Source: Paenibacillus nuruki
GTDB taxonomy: Bacteria > Bacillota > Bacilli > Paenibacillales > Paenibacillaceae
Direction of reading: 5' to 3'
NCBI RefSeq assembly: GCF_001721045.1
Contig: NZ_MDER01000038.1
Location: 62,001-126,000 of the forward strand
DNA length: 64,000 nucleotides
This document shows, piece by piece, positions 53,497 to 61,852 of this stretch (the first letter of the stretch is position 1; every line of letters starts with the position of its first letter). The notes under the pieces were generated by a model. That model made no database searches. It was not told the origin of the DNA and saw nothing but the letters and a program-made list of their open reading frames with translations. The position numbers were made by a program, and so were the translations under genes.

Positions 53497-55395
53497 TTAT
53501 AGATTTAGCTGTAATACTGGTTGATTGATCTGAATATTGCCTTTTTGAATCGGTTCAATCTGTTGATAATCATTGGTATTCGTCACAACCATCGCTGTCG
53601 TAATATCATATTGTTCAGCGATTTTATCCAATTCAAATGTCAGCAATAGATCACCTGTATTTACTTGATCGCCTGTCTTCACATGAGCTTCAAAGAACTC
53701 TCCGCGCAATTTGACAGTATTGATTCCTACATGGATAAGGATCTCTGCTCCATGCTCACTACGTATCACCATCGCATGTTTGGTTTTGAATACATTCAGT
53801 ACTGTGCCTGTCACTGGCGATGCCAAAATACCTTCAGAAGGTACAAAAGCAATCCCTTTACCCATCATTTCATCTGCAAATGTAGGATCGTTCACTTCTT
53901 GCAACGCAATCGCTTGTCCATTCATCGGAGACATGATCTGTTCAGATGCTAAAGTAACAGGTGTAGAAGTAGCGATACTGTCCGATTCTACGGGTGCAGA
54001 AGGAACAACTTCTTGTTCTGCTGGATGCACTCCGTTTTCTTTGATACCTAGAATGTAAGAGACAATCACTGCGACGATAAAAGCGACTGCCATACTGAGT
54101 AAAGAGTACACGAATGTAGGCCCTATCAAAGCAGGCAATCCTGGAATACCACCATTACCCGCCAGTACATAAGCATTCGCTCCAAATCCTAAAGCAATTG
54201 CTCCCCCTGCCGCACTACCGATCAGTCCTGCTAGAAATGGCTTTTTATACGTAATATTGACACCATAAATCGCTGGTTCAGTTACACCCATTAGCGCTGT
54301 TAATCCTGTAGACAATGCTAATGATTTTAACTTTTTATCTTTTGCCCGGAAAAACACACCGAATGTAGCTCCTGCTTGTCCCATATTAGCGATATAAGTA
54401 ATCGGCAAAAATTTATCCACACCAAACTTCGCTAAATTACTGATAATGACAGGCACAAGCGCATAATGCATACCAGTCATCACTAATAACGACATTGTTC
54501 CACCGATAAGTATACCTGCAAAGATTCCGCCTTTAGCGATCAACCAGTTGATCACACCAGACAATCCATCACCGATAAACGTACCTAAAGGTCCAATCAA
54601 AATAAGAGTAATCGGCACAACGACCAATAATGTAATCAGCGGTACAAATAGCAATTTAAGTGAAGAAGGCATATACCGATCTACATACTTTTCCACATAA
54701 GACATTAGCCAGATCGATAATAAAATAGGAATAACTGATGAAGCATAACTTACGGCTGTAACAGGAATCCCGATAAAGCTTACTCCATTACCAGACGACA
54801 ATAACGCTCCCATATCTGGATATAACAATGATGCTCCAACCGCTACAGCGACATAAGGATTTGCTCCAAATTTACGAGCAGCACTTACAGCTAGTAGTAT
54901 TGGTAAGAAGTAAAATACTCCATCACCAATCGCTGAAATAATGCGGTACGTATCGGTACCTGCGGACATCCATCCTAGAGATACCAGTAAAGCGATTAAT
55001 CCTTTAAGTAAACCAGCTCCAGCAATCGCTGGCAAAATCGGTGCAAACACACCAGAAATCACATCAAAAATACTGGAAATTACATTTTTCTTTTTGGATG
55101 AAGAAGGTGTACTGTCTTCTTTTGAAGTGGTTTTCTCACTATTTTGTAACGCCGGATACTGTTCTACGAGACTGTCGAATACTTTAGGAACATCGTTACC
55201 GACAATCACTTGAAATTGATCTCCTGATATATTGATGCCCATTACTTTATCTATTGATTTCAAAGCGTTTGAATTGACTTTACTGTTGTCTTTCAGATCG
55301 AATCGTAGACGTGTAATACAGTGAAACACCGAATTAATATTGTCTGTTCCTCCTACAGCTTCGACGATTTGTTTGGCTGTTTGTGAATGGCTCAT
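53497..55395 (-). CDS. PTS beta-glucoside transporter, EIIBCA components
   Basis: A 632-residue permease. The ATG at 55395 lies downstream of AGGAG; an upstream in-frame TTG would overlap the terminator and ribosome site. The EIIB domain (1-90) has phosphorylatable Cys26 in HCITRLRF. The EIIC membrane domain (about 110-455) has roughly ten hydrophobic segments and the GVTEPAIYGV motif of the glucose/glucoside superfamily. The C-terminal EIIA domain (490-632) has its phosphorylatable His in ILIHVGINTV. It imports and phosphorylates beta-glucosides, delivering substrate to the next gene's hydrolase. A RAT/terminator switch lies directly upstream. Confidence 0.94.
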   Translation of the reverse strand: MSHSQTAKQIVEAVGGTDNINSVFHCITRLRFDLKDNSKVNSNALKSIDKVMGINISGDQFQVIVGNDVPKVFDSLVEQYPALQNSEKTTSKEDSTPSSSKKKNVISSIFDVISGVFAPILPAIAGAGLLKGLIALLVSLGWMSAGTDTYRIISAIGDGVFYFLPILLAVSAARKFGANPYVAVAVGASLLYPDMGALLSSGNGVSFIGIPVTAVSYASSVIPILLSIWLMSYVEKYVDRYMPSSLKLLFVPLITLLVVVPITLILIGPLGTFIGDGLSGVINWLIAKGGIFAGILIGGTMSLLVMTGMHYALVPVIISNLAKFGVDKFLPITYIANMGQAGATFGVFFRAKDKKLKSLALSTGLTALMGVTEPAIYGVNITYKKPFLAGLIGSAAGGAIALGFGANAYVLAGNGGIPGLPALIGPTFVYSLLSMAVAFIVAVIVSYILGIKENGVHPAEQEVVPSAPVESDSIATSTPVTLASEQIMSPMNGQAIALQEVNDPTFADEMMGKGIAFVPSEGILASPVTGTVLNVFKTKHAMVIRSEHGAEILIHVGINTVKLRGEFFEAHVKTGDQVNTGDLLLTFELDKIAEQYDITTAMVVTNTNDYQQIEPIQKGNIQINQPVLQLNL

Positions 55396-55441
55396 ATGCT
55401 CATCTTCTCCTATACCCCTATATTGGTGTGATTTTGCCAAT

Positions 55442-55492
55442 AAAAAAACCTGAACGAACAGACGTATCCTAGATAGGTCTAATCATTCAGGT
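55442..55492 (-). terminator. Conditional terminator in front of the PTS gene
   Basis: Stem ACCTGAA...TTCAGGT with inner pairings, followed on the minus strand by seven T residues. Its 5' arm overlaps the RAT element by three bases, so the two structures exclude each other. It lies between the antiterminator and PTS genes. Confidence 0.88.
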
Positions 55493-55520
55493 ATTGCCTG
55501 CCAGAGCAGTAACAAGCCTT
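55490..55520 (-). promoter_or_regulatory. RAT element (LicT-type antiterminator site), copy 1
   Basis: The minus strand reads GGCTTGTTACTG, then CTCTGGCAGGCAATACC, matching the ribonucleic antiterminator consensus of the BglG/SacY/LicT family. Binding by the LicT-like protein should block the overlapping terminator and allow transcription into the PTS and glucosidase genes. Confidence 0.92.
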
Positions 55521-55527
55521 GGTTATT

Positions 55528-56370
55528 TTATTGTACCGGTTTATTTTTGACCAAACGCTCTACATGTAAGGTAAGATACAATTGTTCAGAGTGGGTCATC
55601 GTATAACCGTAATTTTTCAGAATAAACGTTTTGATTTTGCGAATACAGTTAAAACTTTCTTGATAATTCTTTTTCACGACATCATACAGATACTCTTCTG
55701 CATCATCATAGCTAGCATGGGTAATCACCCGCTGACAGAAGTACTTGAGATGCGTAATAAAGCGGAAATAACTAATACTGTCTTCATCATATTCGATATT
55801 GAAATGATACTTAATAATATTCATAATCTCCTGAAGCAACTGCATCAAGTGAGTCACATCATTCATCGAATCGTTCACTTCGGCATTGATAAAATGCAAA
55901 GCAATATTGCAAATCTCTTCTTTGGGAAATGCTATATTCAATCGTTCTTTGAGCAATGTCAACGCTTCTTTGGCGACATCGTATTCTGCTTTGTAGAAGT
56001 GTTGTACTTCCCATGATAGCGGATTACGAACAATCATATTTTGCTGAATACGTTCTGTTGCAAAATGAATATGATCGGATAAAGAGACATAAATGCCATC
56101 ACTGATCGTTTTATTTAACTGTGTACGTGCCAGACTGACAATATCATCAGTCACTTGCAAAATTTCAATCGGAACCTGCATCACAGTTGCTTTGAATTTC
56201 TCATAAATCGTTGCATCTTGTAAGCGAAATATCTTCTCAATCTGATTCTCATGGATCGAGTCGCCTACATGAGAATTAAATCCAATACCCCGGCCGAGGA
56301 TAAGTAATTCTTGATGATTATCATCCAGTGTACTCACAATATTGTTGTTAAAAATTTGCTTAATGATCAT
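55528..56370 (-). CDS. licT: BglG/LicT-family transcriptional antiterminator
   Basis: A 280-residue protein with an N-terminal CAT RNA-binding domain (residues 1-60, MIIKQIFNNNIVSTLD...LGRGIGFN) and two PTS regulation domains. PRD1 includes SLSDHIHFATER and IALHFINAE; PRD2 includes RFITHLKYFCQR and LYLTLHVERL; the His residues in these motifs are the expected phosphorylation sites. It binds RAT RNA when beta-glucosides are transported and prevents termination. Its own gene carries a RAT/terminator in its leader, so it is autoregulated, and a second RAT sits between it and the PTS gene. The symbol reflects family similarity; the orthologue could also be called bglG. Confidence 0.92.
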   Translation of the reverse strand: MIIKQIFNNNIVSTLDDNHQELLILGRGIGFNSHVGDSIHENQIEKIFRLQDATIYEKFKATVMQVPIEILQVTDDIVSLARTQLNKTISDGIYVSLSDHIHFATERIQQNMIVRNPLSWEVQHFYKAEYDVAKEALTLLKERLNIAFPKEEICNIALHFINAEVNDSMNDVTHLMQLLQEIMNIIKYHFNIEYDEDSISYFRFITHLKYFCQRVITHASYDDAEEYLYDVVKKNYQESFNCIRKIKTFILKNYGYTMTHSEQLYLTLHVERLVKNKPVQ

Positions 56371-56414
56371 ATTCAGTCACCTACTTCTTCGACTATCTTT
56401 CATATGAAAACACG

Positions 56415-56470
56415 AAAAAGGGCAAAACAACAAAAGGAATACAAAACTGTATCCTCATGTGGTTTTGCCC
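56415..56470 (-). terminator. Conditional terminator in the licT leader
   Basis: GGGCAAAAC pairs with GTTTTGCCC (56420-56470), with an inner GGATACA/TGTATTCC stem, followed on the minus strand by CTTTTTC. It overlaps the second RAT element by ten bases. Confidence 0.9.
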
Positions 56471-56491
56471 GCATTACCGGTAACAAGCCTT
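56461..56491 (-). promoter_or_regulatory. RAT element (LicT-type antiterminator site), copy 2
   Basis: The minus strand reads AAGGCTTGTTACCGGTAATG, then CGGGCAAAACC. It shares GGCTTGTTAC and the GGGCAAAACC-type end with copy 1 and sits in the leader of the antiterminator gene itself. Confidence 0.92.
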
Positions 56492-56502
56492 GCCTTTACG
56501 TT

Positions 56503-56526
56503 ATCATGATCTGAAAACGGTGTCAA
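56503..56526 (-). promoter_or_regulatory. licT operon promoter with overlapping cre box
   Basis: The minus strand has a perfect -35 TTGACA at 56521-56526 and, 15-17 nt further, weak -10 candidates (GATAAC or TAACGT). The 14-bp TGAAAACGGTGTCA at 56512-56525 fits the CcpA cre consensus TGWAAnCGnTnWCA at every fixed position and overlaps the -35 box, so catabolite repression by glucose is expected. Confidence 0.8.
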
Positions 56527-56545
56527 TCCCTATTCATGCTTGTAG

Positions 56546-58963
56546 TTATGATACACGGCTATGAATAGCATTCTCTGGTGAAAGCGGACGGCTGTAATAA
56601 AATCCTTGTACATTATAGCATTTCCATTCTCGCAGTAATGCCACTTGTTCTTCCGTTTCTACACCTTCAGCAATAATTTTCAAACCTAACTGCTTCGCCA
56701 TCGAAATAATCATTTCAGCAATTGCACGACTGTCTTTATCGATAGTAATTTTACGAATAAAGGAACGATCAATTTTGAGACAACCAATCGGCAAATTATG
56801 CAAATAACTAAGTGAGCTATATCCTGTACCAAAGTCGTCCATCGATACCGATATACCGGACTCCTTCAATTTACCCAGAATATCGATTACATGATCTTCA
56901 TTATGCATCATAGCACTCTCAGTAATTTCAATTTCTAACAAAGTCGGATCAAAATCGAGTTCTTTTAACGTTCTAATAATGGTCTCGTAAATATCTGGTT
57001 TCATTAAATGGATAGGTGATACATTAACAGCGATCGGTACCGCATCATACCCTTCACACTGCCACTGTTTGCTTTGCAAACAAGCTGTACGTAACACCCA
57101 CTGTTCTAACGCAATAATCATCCCTGACTTTTCTGCTAAAGGTATAAAAGAAAGCGGTGGAATCTCACCTAGAATCGGATGATACCAACGAATCAATGCT
57201 TCATACCCTATAATCAATCCAGTACGGATATCGAACTTCGGTTGATAAACTAATTTTAATTGATTATTATCAATCGCTTGCTCTAGATCATTTTCAAGCA
57301 TAATCTGTTCCAGACTGCTCTGATCGGATACAGCATCATAAAACTGATATTGAGAGCTACCATTTTCTTTGGCTGTATACATCGCTGTATCAGCACGTTG
57401 TGTCAATACACCTGCGGATGCTCCATCTTCAGGGAAACGAGCAATACCGATCGATGCTGATAATTTAACCGCATGTTTTTCGATATGAAAAGGTTGAACA
57501 AATCGATCAATCACTTTGCTTGCGATCGCTTTGATTTCTTCAATATCAGATAATCCCGGTACAATAACGGTGAACTCATCTCCACCCATCCGAGCTACAA
57601 AGCTATTTTTAGGTAAGCAGCTTTTGAGCACCAGACCGGAATGACGAATGACTGCATCTCCAAAAGCATGACCAAACAAATCATTAATACGTTTAAAGCG
57701 ATCTAAATCAATAAAAAATAACGTAAATGGTGAATGATGATTATCGACCATCGTATACATGGATAGTCTAGTTTCAAAAGAACGCCGATTCGCCAGCCCT
57801 GTCAATTCATCATGGTAAGCAAGGTGACGGATCGTTTCTTGATCTCTTTTGCGCTTAGTAATATTTTTGGCAATGGTATAAGCACCAGCAATTTTGCCAT
57901 GGACAAAAATAGGAATAGACGTTAATGCAATTGATAATATGCGACCTTGCTCAGAACGTAATTCTAGATCAATCGTACTGGAATGTCCGCTTAATACTAA
58001 TTCAAGGTGATCTTGAGCCAGAGTTTTCTGTTCCCCTTCTAATAGATCTGTAGCACGTACTCCAATTAAAGGCTTGCCTATTTCTTTAGACATTTTCTCT
58101 GCTCTACGATTGATGCCTGTAATCACACCATGAATATCAAATTCGATAACACTATCCGGGTTCTGCTCATACAATGAGCTGTAGTATTGCTCCCGTTGTA
58201 TCATTTCACGATTTTCTTTCTGCTCACGTACAAAAATAAAACTATCAGGTATAGCATATAGACTGGTCGCTACAAAAATCATGAAGATATAAGGAATAAG
58301 GTACGATTTATCAGTCAATCCCATTTGTTCAAAAGATAATACGGAATATGCACAAATTAAAGGTATTCCTGCAAGCCCTATACCTGAAGTAACGATTCCA
58401 AAAATCATTGTAGGTGAACGTAGACCATGTTCCCGATTACGACTAGATAATGAAAATAAGCGCATAACCGCCAAGCAAATAGAAATAGCTATCGGAATCG
58501 TCATCCAAATCAATTCAGGATTCCACATTAAAAACCCTCGAAATAGATACAATGTATTGGCATAATCAAAAACTAAAATAGTAACAGCAACAATCATACT
58601 GGTCATAAAAAATTGCATGGATCCGCGCCATGAAGAAAATGCATACCGTGAAGCAGCATAGACTGCTCCATAACAACCCAAAATCGTAAATATAAGATGT
58701 AATCCATAATATTTCATCGTAATCGGTACATTCATTGATATAGGGATCAAAATATGAGACGTACTAAAAGCCAGTGCGCCAATAAGAGCAATTATTCGCT
58801 GTCTTTTTTTCATATTTTGATTACGCAACGAAGAGCTAGACCACGAAGAGCTAGACCACGAAGAGCCAATAACTATGACAGCACAACCTACCATAGAAGC
58901 TAAAGCGGCTATACACACATATAACCAGTGGACGGGTATCGTCGTTTCCAAAATCGTATTCAT
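56546..58963 (-). CDS. Membrane-bound PAS-GGDEF-EAL cyclic-di-GMP enzyme with MHYT-like sensor
   Basis: An 805-residue protein. Residues 1-245 contain about seven hydrophobic helices, and the STSHILIPISMNVPITMKY stretch looks like a degenerate MHYT-type membrane sensor unit. A PAS domain follows (265-380), then GGDEF (385-550; MGGDEF intact, no RxxD inhibitory site) and EAL (560-800; YEALIRW, EIEITES, DDFGTGYSS, LKIDRS, AEGVE, QGFYYSRP all present). Both synthase and phosphodiesterase activities look possible. Near the N-terminus an in-frame 15-bp tandem repeat encodes Ser/Trp-rich SSSSW units. It ends only 20 nt before the licT promoter and appears monocistronic. Confidence 0.92.
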   Translation of the reverse strand: MNTILETTIPVHWLYVCIAALASMVGCAVIVIGSSWSSSSWSSSSLRNQNMKKRQRIIALIGALAFSTSHILIPISMNVPITMKYYGLHLIFTILGCYGAVYAASRYAFSSWRGSMQFFMTSMIVAVTILVFDYANTLYLFRGFLMWNPELIWMTIPIAISICLAVMRLFSLSSRNREHGLRSPTMIFGIVTSGIGLAGIPLICAYSVLSFEQMGLTDKSYLIPYIFMIFVATSLYAIPDSFIFVREQKENREMIQREQYYSSLYEQNPDSVIEFDIHGVITGINRRAEKMSKEIGKPLIGVRATDLLEGEQKTLAQDHLELVLSGHSSTIDLELRSEQGRILSIALTSIPIFVHGKIAGAYTIAKNITKRKRDQETIRHLAYHDELTGLANRRSFETRLSMYTMVDNHHSPFTLFFIDLDRFKRINDLFGHAFGDAVIRHSGLVLKSCLPKNSFVARMGGDEFTVIVPGLSDIEEIKAIASKVIDRFVQPFHIEKHAVKLSASIGIARFPEDGASAGVLTQRADTAMYTAKENGSSQYQFYDAVSDQSSLEQIMLENDLEQAIDNNQLKLVYQPKFDIRTGLIIGYEALIRWYHPILGEIPPLSFIPLAEKSGMIIALEQWVLRTACLQSKQWQCEGYDAVPIAVNVSPIHLMKPDIYETIIRTLKELDFDPTLLEIEITESAMMHNEDHVIDILGKLKESGISVSMDDFGTGYSSLSYLHNLPIGCLKIDRSFIRKITIDKDSRAIAEMIISMAKQLGLKIIAEGVETEEQVALLREWKCYNVQGFYYSRPLSPENAIHSRVS
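58829..58868. repeat. 15-bp in-frame tandem repeat in the second GGDEF-EAL gene
   Basis: Two perfect copies of CGAAGAGCTAGACCA and a partial third copy. On the coding strand they encode SSSSW repeats in a loop after the first membrane helix. Copy number changes would add or remove five residues without shifting the frame. Confidence 0.9.
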
Positions 58964-59211
58964 TTTTCTGCCTCTTTCGTTACGTTTCTATGCTTCTATC
59001 CCTCATTAGTTCTTCAGACTAATTAATATGAGTCTTTTATCATATAAATTTAAACCAAAAGTAAAGACTTTAAACTCATTTTACATAAAAATTGTTAATA
59101 AAGTATGAAAAAATTTTATTTTTCGCTAATTTTCGCATAAAATTTTAAGCTTTTTTCGTTTTATTTTATTTTAAAGCTGAAAAGTAAATCAAAAGTCCTA
59201 ATTTCTAACAT
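58964..59211. other. AT-rich intergenic region without recognised features
   Basis: About 250 bp of very AT-rich sequence with long A and T runs upstream of the second GGDEF-EAL gene. It presumably holds that gene's promoter, but I see no clear hexamer pair, hairpin or reading frame. Confidence 0.5.
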
Positions 59212-59244
59212 AAAAAAAAGTAGATCAATATAAAATTGACCTAC
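59212..59244 (-). terminator. Intrinsic terminator after the rhamnulose-1-phosphate aldolase gene
   Basis: GTAGATCAAT / ATTGACCTAC stem with one mismatch and a five-base loop, followed on the minus strand by eight T residues. It lies 21 nt past the stop codon. Confidence 0.88.
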
Positions 59245-59265
59245 CTTTGTAAATGCTATATTTAC

Positions 59266-60126
59266 TTAAAATGATGATGTTATGGTTTGTAAAATCCCTT
59301 CCCGTGGAGTCACTCCGAATGCATGTGCCAGATCCGCTAGTTGTTGATCGGTAATTTTTTGACGAATCGAATGATTTGCGATAAGCATATAAATTTGAGC
59401 AGCTTTTTCAATCGTTTCAATCAGTCCAAAAGCTTCGTCGATCGAGTGCCCTGTGCCAAATATCCCGTGATGCGGCCATAATACAGCATGGTGATCCCTC
59501 ATCTTCTGTGCTGTAGCTTGCCCGATCTCATTCGAGCCTGGAACCATCCATGGAATCACACCTATGCCATCTGGAAAAACAACAATACATTCAGTACACA
59601 TTTCCCATAACGTTCTGGTGAACTGATTTTCATCCAGATTATGAACAAAACTCATTGCAATCACATTGGTTGCGTGATTGTGTATCACAACCCGGTGCTT
59701 AGGATCTACTTTTAACCGTTCAATATGACTCATAAAATGCGAAGGTAATTCGCTGGTAGGTACAGCACCATTTTTGAAACCCCATAATACTTCTAATTGC
59801 TCTCCATTAGCCGATACACGTAAAAGCCCCAAATTGGCTTCAGGATCATCAATCACATTTTTAAAGTATTTGCCTGATCCAGTTACGATAAAGTACTTAC
59901 CTGCTAATTCGTGTACAGCAAATGCAGGTTGAATCGTATATTTCACTTGCTGAATATCTATATACTGCTCTACTTCTGCTTCATCCAATATACAACTTAC
60001 ATTTCCACCATTACGTTCATCCCAACCGAATTTCCACATATTATAGGTCGTCTCTGCCATTTCACGTACAAAAGGAATATCAATCCCTACCCTTGCCTGC
60101 TGTTGAGAAACTGTCACTGTGTTCAT
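59266..60126 (-). CDS. rhaD: Rhamnulose-1-phosphate aldolase
   Basis: A 286-residue class II (zinc) aldolase close to E. coli RhaD in length. Motifs: the phosphate-binding loop [12 protein letters not shown], substrate and phosphate contacts [10 protein letters not shown], zinc ligands in [12 protein letters not shown] and [10 protein letters not shown], and the catalytic Glu in [10 protein letters not shown] or the nearby loop. It splits rhamnulose 1-phosphate into dihydroxyacetone phosphate and L-lactaldehyde. ATG at 60126 follows AGGAG. Other rhamnose genes (isomerase, kinase, transporter) are absent from the window, so this looks like a single-gene unit with its own terminator. Confidence 0.9.
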   Translation of the reverse strand: MNTVTVSQQQARVGIDIPFVREMAETTYNMWKFGWDERNGGNVSCILDEAEVEQYIDIQQVKYTIQPAFAVHELAGKYFIVTGSGKYFKNVIDDPEANLGLLRVSANGEQLEVLWGFKNGAVPTSELPSHFMSHIERLKVDPKHRVVIHNHATNVIAMSFVHNLDENQFTRTLWEMCTECIVVFPDGIGVIPWMVPGSNEIGQATAQKMRDHHAVLWPHHGIFGTGHSIDEAFGLIETIEKAAQIYMLIANHSIRQKITDQQLADLAHAFGVTPREGILQTITSSF

Positions 60127-60261
60127 GTTACATCGCTCCTATTCAATATGGTTAGGATGATACATAAAGTAAAATGATGATTTAAACACTTCAAATTCAT
60201 ACTTTGTGAAAATTAGAACTAACTTATAAATTAATATTAGCTCTAGCCTTAAATAAAGTCA

Positions 60262-60334
60262 ACATAAAAAGACATAAATAAACAATAATAAAGATTAATA
60301 CCCTTATTTAATGTTTGTTTATGTCTTTTTTACG
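60262..60334 (-). terminator. Terminator after the RraA-family gene
   Basis: An 18-base stem with one G-T mismatch pairs 60267-60284 with 60312-60329 (AAAAGACATAAATAAACA and its partner) around a 27-nt loop. A/T-rich flanks give T-runs on both strands. It lies just past the minus-strand stop at 60349. Confidence 0.75.
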
Positions 60335-60348
60335 ATTCTATTTAGTTA

Positions 60349-60975
60349 TCATATAGGATATGGCTTGATAAGATCATATCCATATTTTTGACGATTTATA
60401 GCTTCTTGTACTTGCTTGGCTAATGCTTGTTCTCCTAGTGCTTGAGCATGTTGAGGGCGAACAACACATACACCATCATCATCGCCTAGTACGATATCGC
60501 CGGGATGTACAATAACACTACCTACACTGATAGGCGTATTCACTTCGCCTTCCAGCTCTAAGCTACGCGTTGTTAATGCGCTAGTTCCTAATGCAAATAC
60601 TGGAAAGTTGAGTTCTCGCACTACTTTAATATCGGTAGCACAACCTGAGATAACTACGCCTGCTACTCCTTTTTTCATCGCTACATATGTACGAAATTCT
60701 CCCCAACAGGCTCGAAAATCATCTCCTGACATATCGACTACGATTACATCACCAGGCATTACGTGTTGTAGTGCATGCCTTATCGCCGTGGAATCCAGAT
60801 GAGGAATACGTACAGTAACGGCATTACCTAACATTCGAATTGGGCGAAAAAGAGGCTGTATTCCTCGTAAAAAGCCAAAGTCGGTTAAATGTCCCAGTGT
60901 AGAAGGTTGAAGCTGTTTATAAAGTGTTTGTAACTCTTCAGTGAAGCCTTGTACTCGTGGCTCGATACGTATCAT
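60349..60975 (-). CDS. RraA-family protein (possible 4-hydroxy-4-methyl-2-oxoglutarate aldolase-like)
   Basis: A 208-residue member of the RraA/HMG-aldolase family (PF03737): LGNAVTVRI, PGDVIVVDMSGDDFRACWGE, GVAGVVISGCATDIKVV, PGDIVLGDDDGVCVVR. In metal-dependent aldolases of this family the DGxxRD motif supplies the Arg and Asp. Here it reads SGCATD, so the Asp is kept but the Arg is replaced by Thr. Aldolase or decarboxylase activity is therefore uncertain. ATG at 60975 follows AAGGAGG. It lies upstream of rhaD in the same direction but with a terminator between, so the two are not clearly one operon. Confidence 0.8.
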   Translation of the reverse strand: MIRIEPRVQGFTEELQTLYKQLQPSTLGHLTDFGFLRGIQPLFRPIRMLGNAVTVRIPHLDSTAIRHALQHVMPGDVIVVDMSGDDFRACWGEFRTYVAMKKGVAGVVISGCATDIKVVRELNFPVFALGTSALTTRSLELEGEVNTPISVGSVIVHPGDIVLGDDDGVCVVRPQHAQALGEQALAKQVQEAINRQKYGYDLIKPYPI

Positions 60976-61036
60976 ACCGTACCCCTCCTTATTGTGTGTT
61001 GTCTAGCTCTAGTTGAATGATCAGTATCTGCTTAGA

Positions 61037-61852
61037 TCAACTTTTGCAAATTTTGGGACAGGTTGGACAATAATCTGTTGGAGCCGGTAATTCATAATGA
61101 GCACAACATGTTTTGCGTACACGTTGAGGTTGTTCTGAAAGAGGAACTACACGTTTGGGTGTGTAAAACTGAGCTAATGGATTACGCTTTTCGCCAAAAC
61201 AATCAGCCGGTGCTTGCTTGGTAAGATAGTCTAGATCATGTTGTATGCGTTGCCGTTGATCTTCGCTGACTTCTTTTAATATCCGATTTTCATATAAGAC
61301 ATACACATAGATCGCTATATTTTCCCATAGTATTGTTCGTGAAATAGATGAGACTTCGGATATATTTTTTAAAATCGGTTGCAGATGGTCTGCAAAAATA
61401 CGTCGTACAATATCTTCTCGCTGTTGTGTATACAGCTCATTATTTTCTGCATGTATAGATTGAAGTTCATATACACTTGGATCACGCAACCATAGATTAG
61501 GCATCCATGTTTTGCGTGTAGGCAATTGGAAATAAGCTGATTCTAACTGACAATTGTCGATAGTGAGAGAAAATGTTTTGCGATATACGCTCATGGCATA
61601 CAACATAGGGCATACCATCATAAAAGCATAACGCTTTGAAAACATTGAAGCTGTAAGTGATCGTGAAGAAGAACGATACAATGGTTGTAGACGATCCAGA
61701 TAGTCTGCACATTGCTCGGGGTCTAATAGTTCAGCAGAAGTAACACTATACGTATTATCTTCTGCGATCTGATCTGTTAATCTCAATTCTTGATTCAGAT
61801 AGTTCCATTCTTCAGGTTCCCAAGTTGTAGGATTAGACAGAAATCGATTCAT
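61037..61852 (-). CDS. FhuF-like siderophore ferric reductase, [2Fe-2S] C-terminus
   Basis: A 271-residue protein. The ATG at 61852 is chosen because GGGGAGG lies seven bases upstream; a longer frame lacks a site and would run further into the ATPase gene. The C-terminus TCCAHYELPAPTDYCPTCPK has the Cys-Cys...Cys-x-x-Cys pattern that binds the [2Fe-2S] cluster in FhuF-type ferric iron reductases. The rest has no clear motif but contains the expected hydrophobic alpha-helical body. It probably releases iron from an imported siderophore. Its start overlaps the end of the ATPase gene by 20 nt, suggesting translational coupling in the same operon. Confidence 0.85.
   Translation of the reverse strand: MNRFLSNPTTWEPEEWNYLNQELRLTDQIAEDNTYSVTSAELLDPEQCADYLDRLQPLYRSSSRSLTASMFSKRYAFMMVCPMLYAMSVYRKTFSLTIDNCQLESAYFQLPTRKTWMPNLWLRDPSVYELQSIHAENNELYTQQREDIVRRIFADHLQPILKNISEVSSISRTILWENIAIYVYVLYENRILKEVSEDQRQRIQHDLDYLTKQAPADCFGEKRNPLAQFYTPKRVVPLSEQPQRVRKTCCAHYELPAPTDYCPTCPKICKS

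Noticed and set aside
55582-56016. Plus-strand open frame of 144 codons opposite licT
   Set aside because: It is antisense to the conserved PRD domains of the antiterminator, with no start signal.
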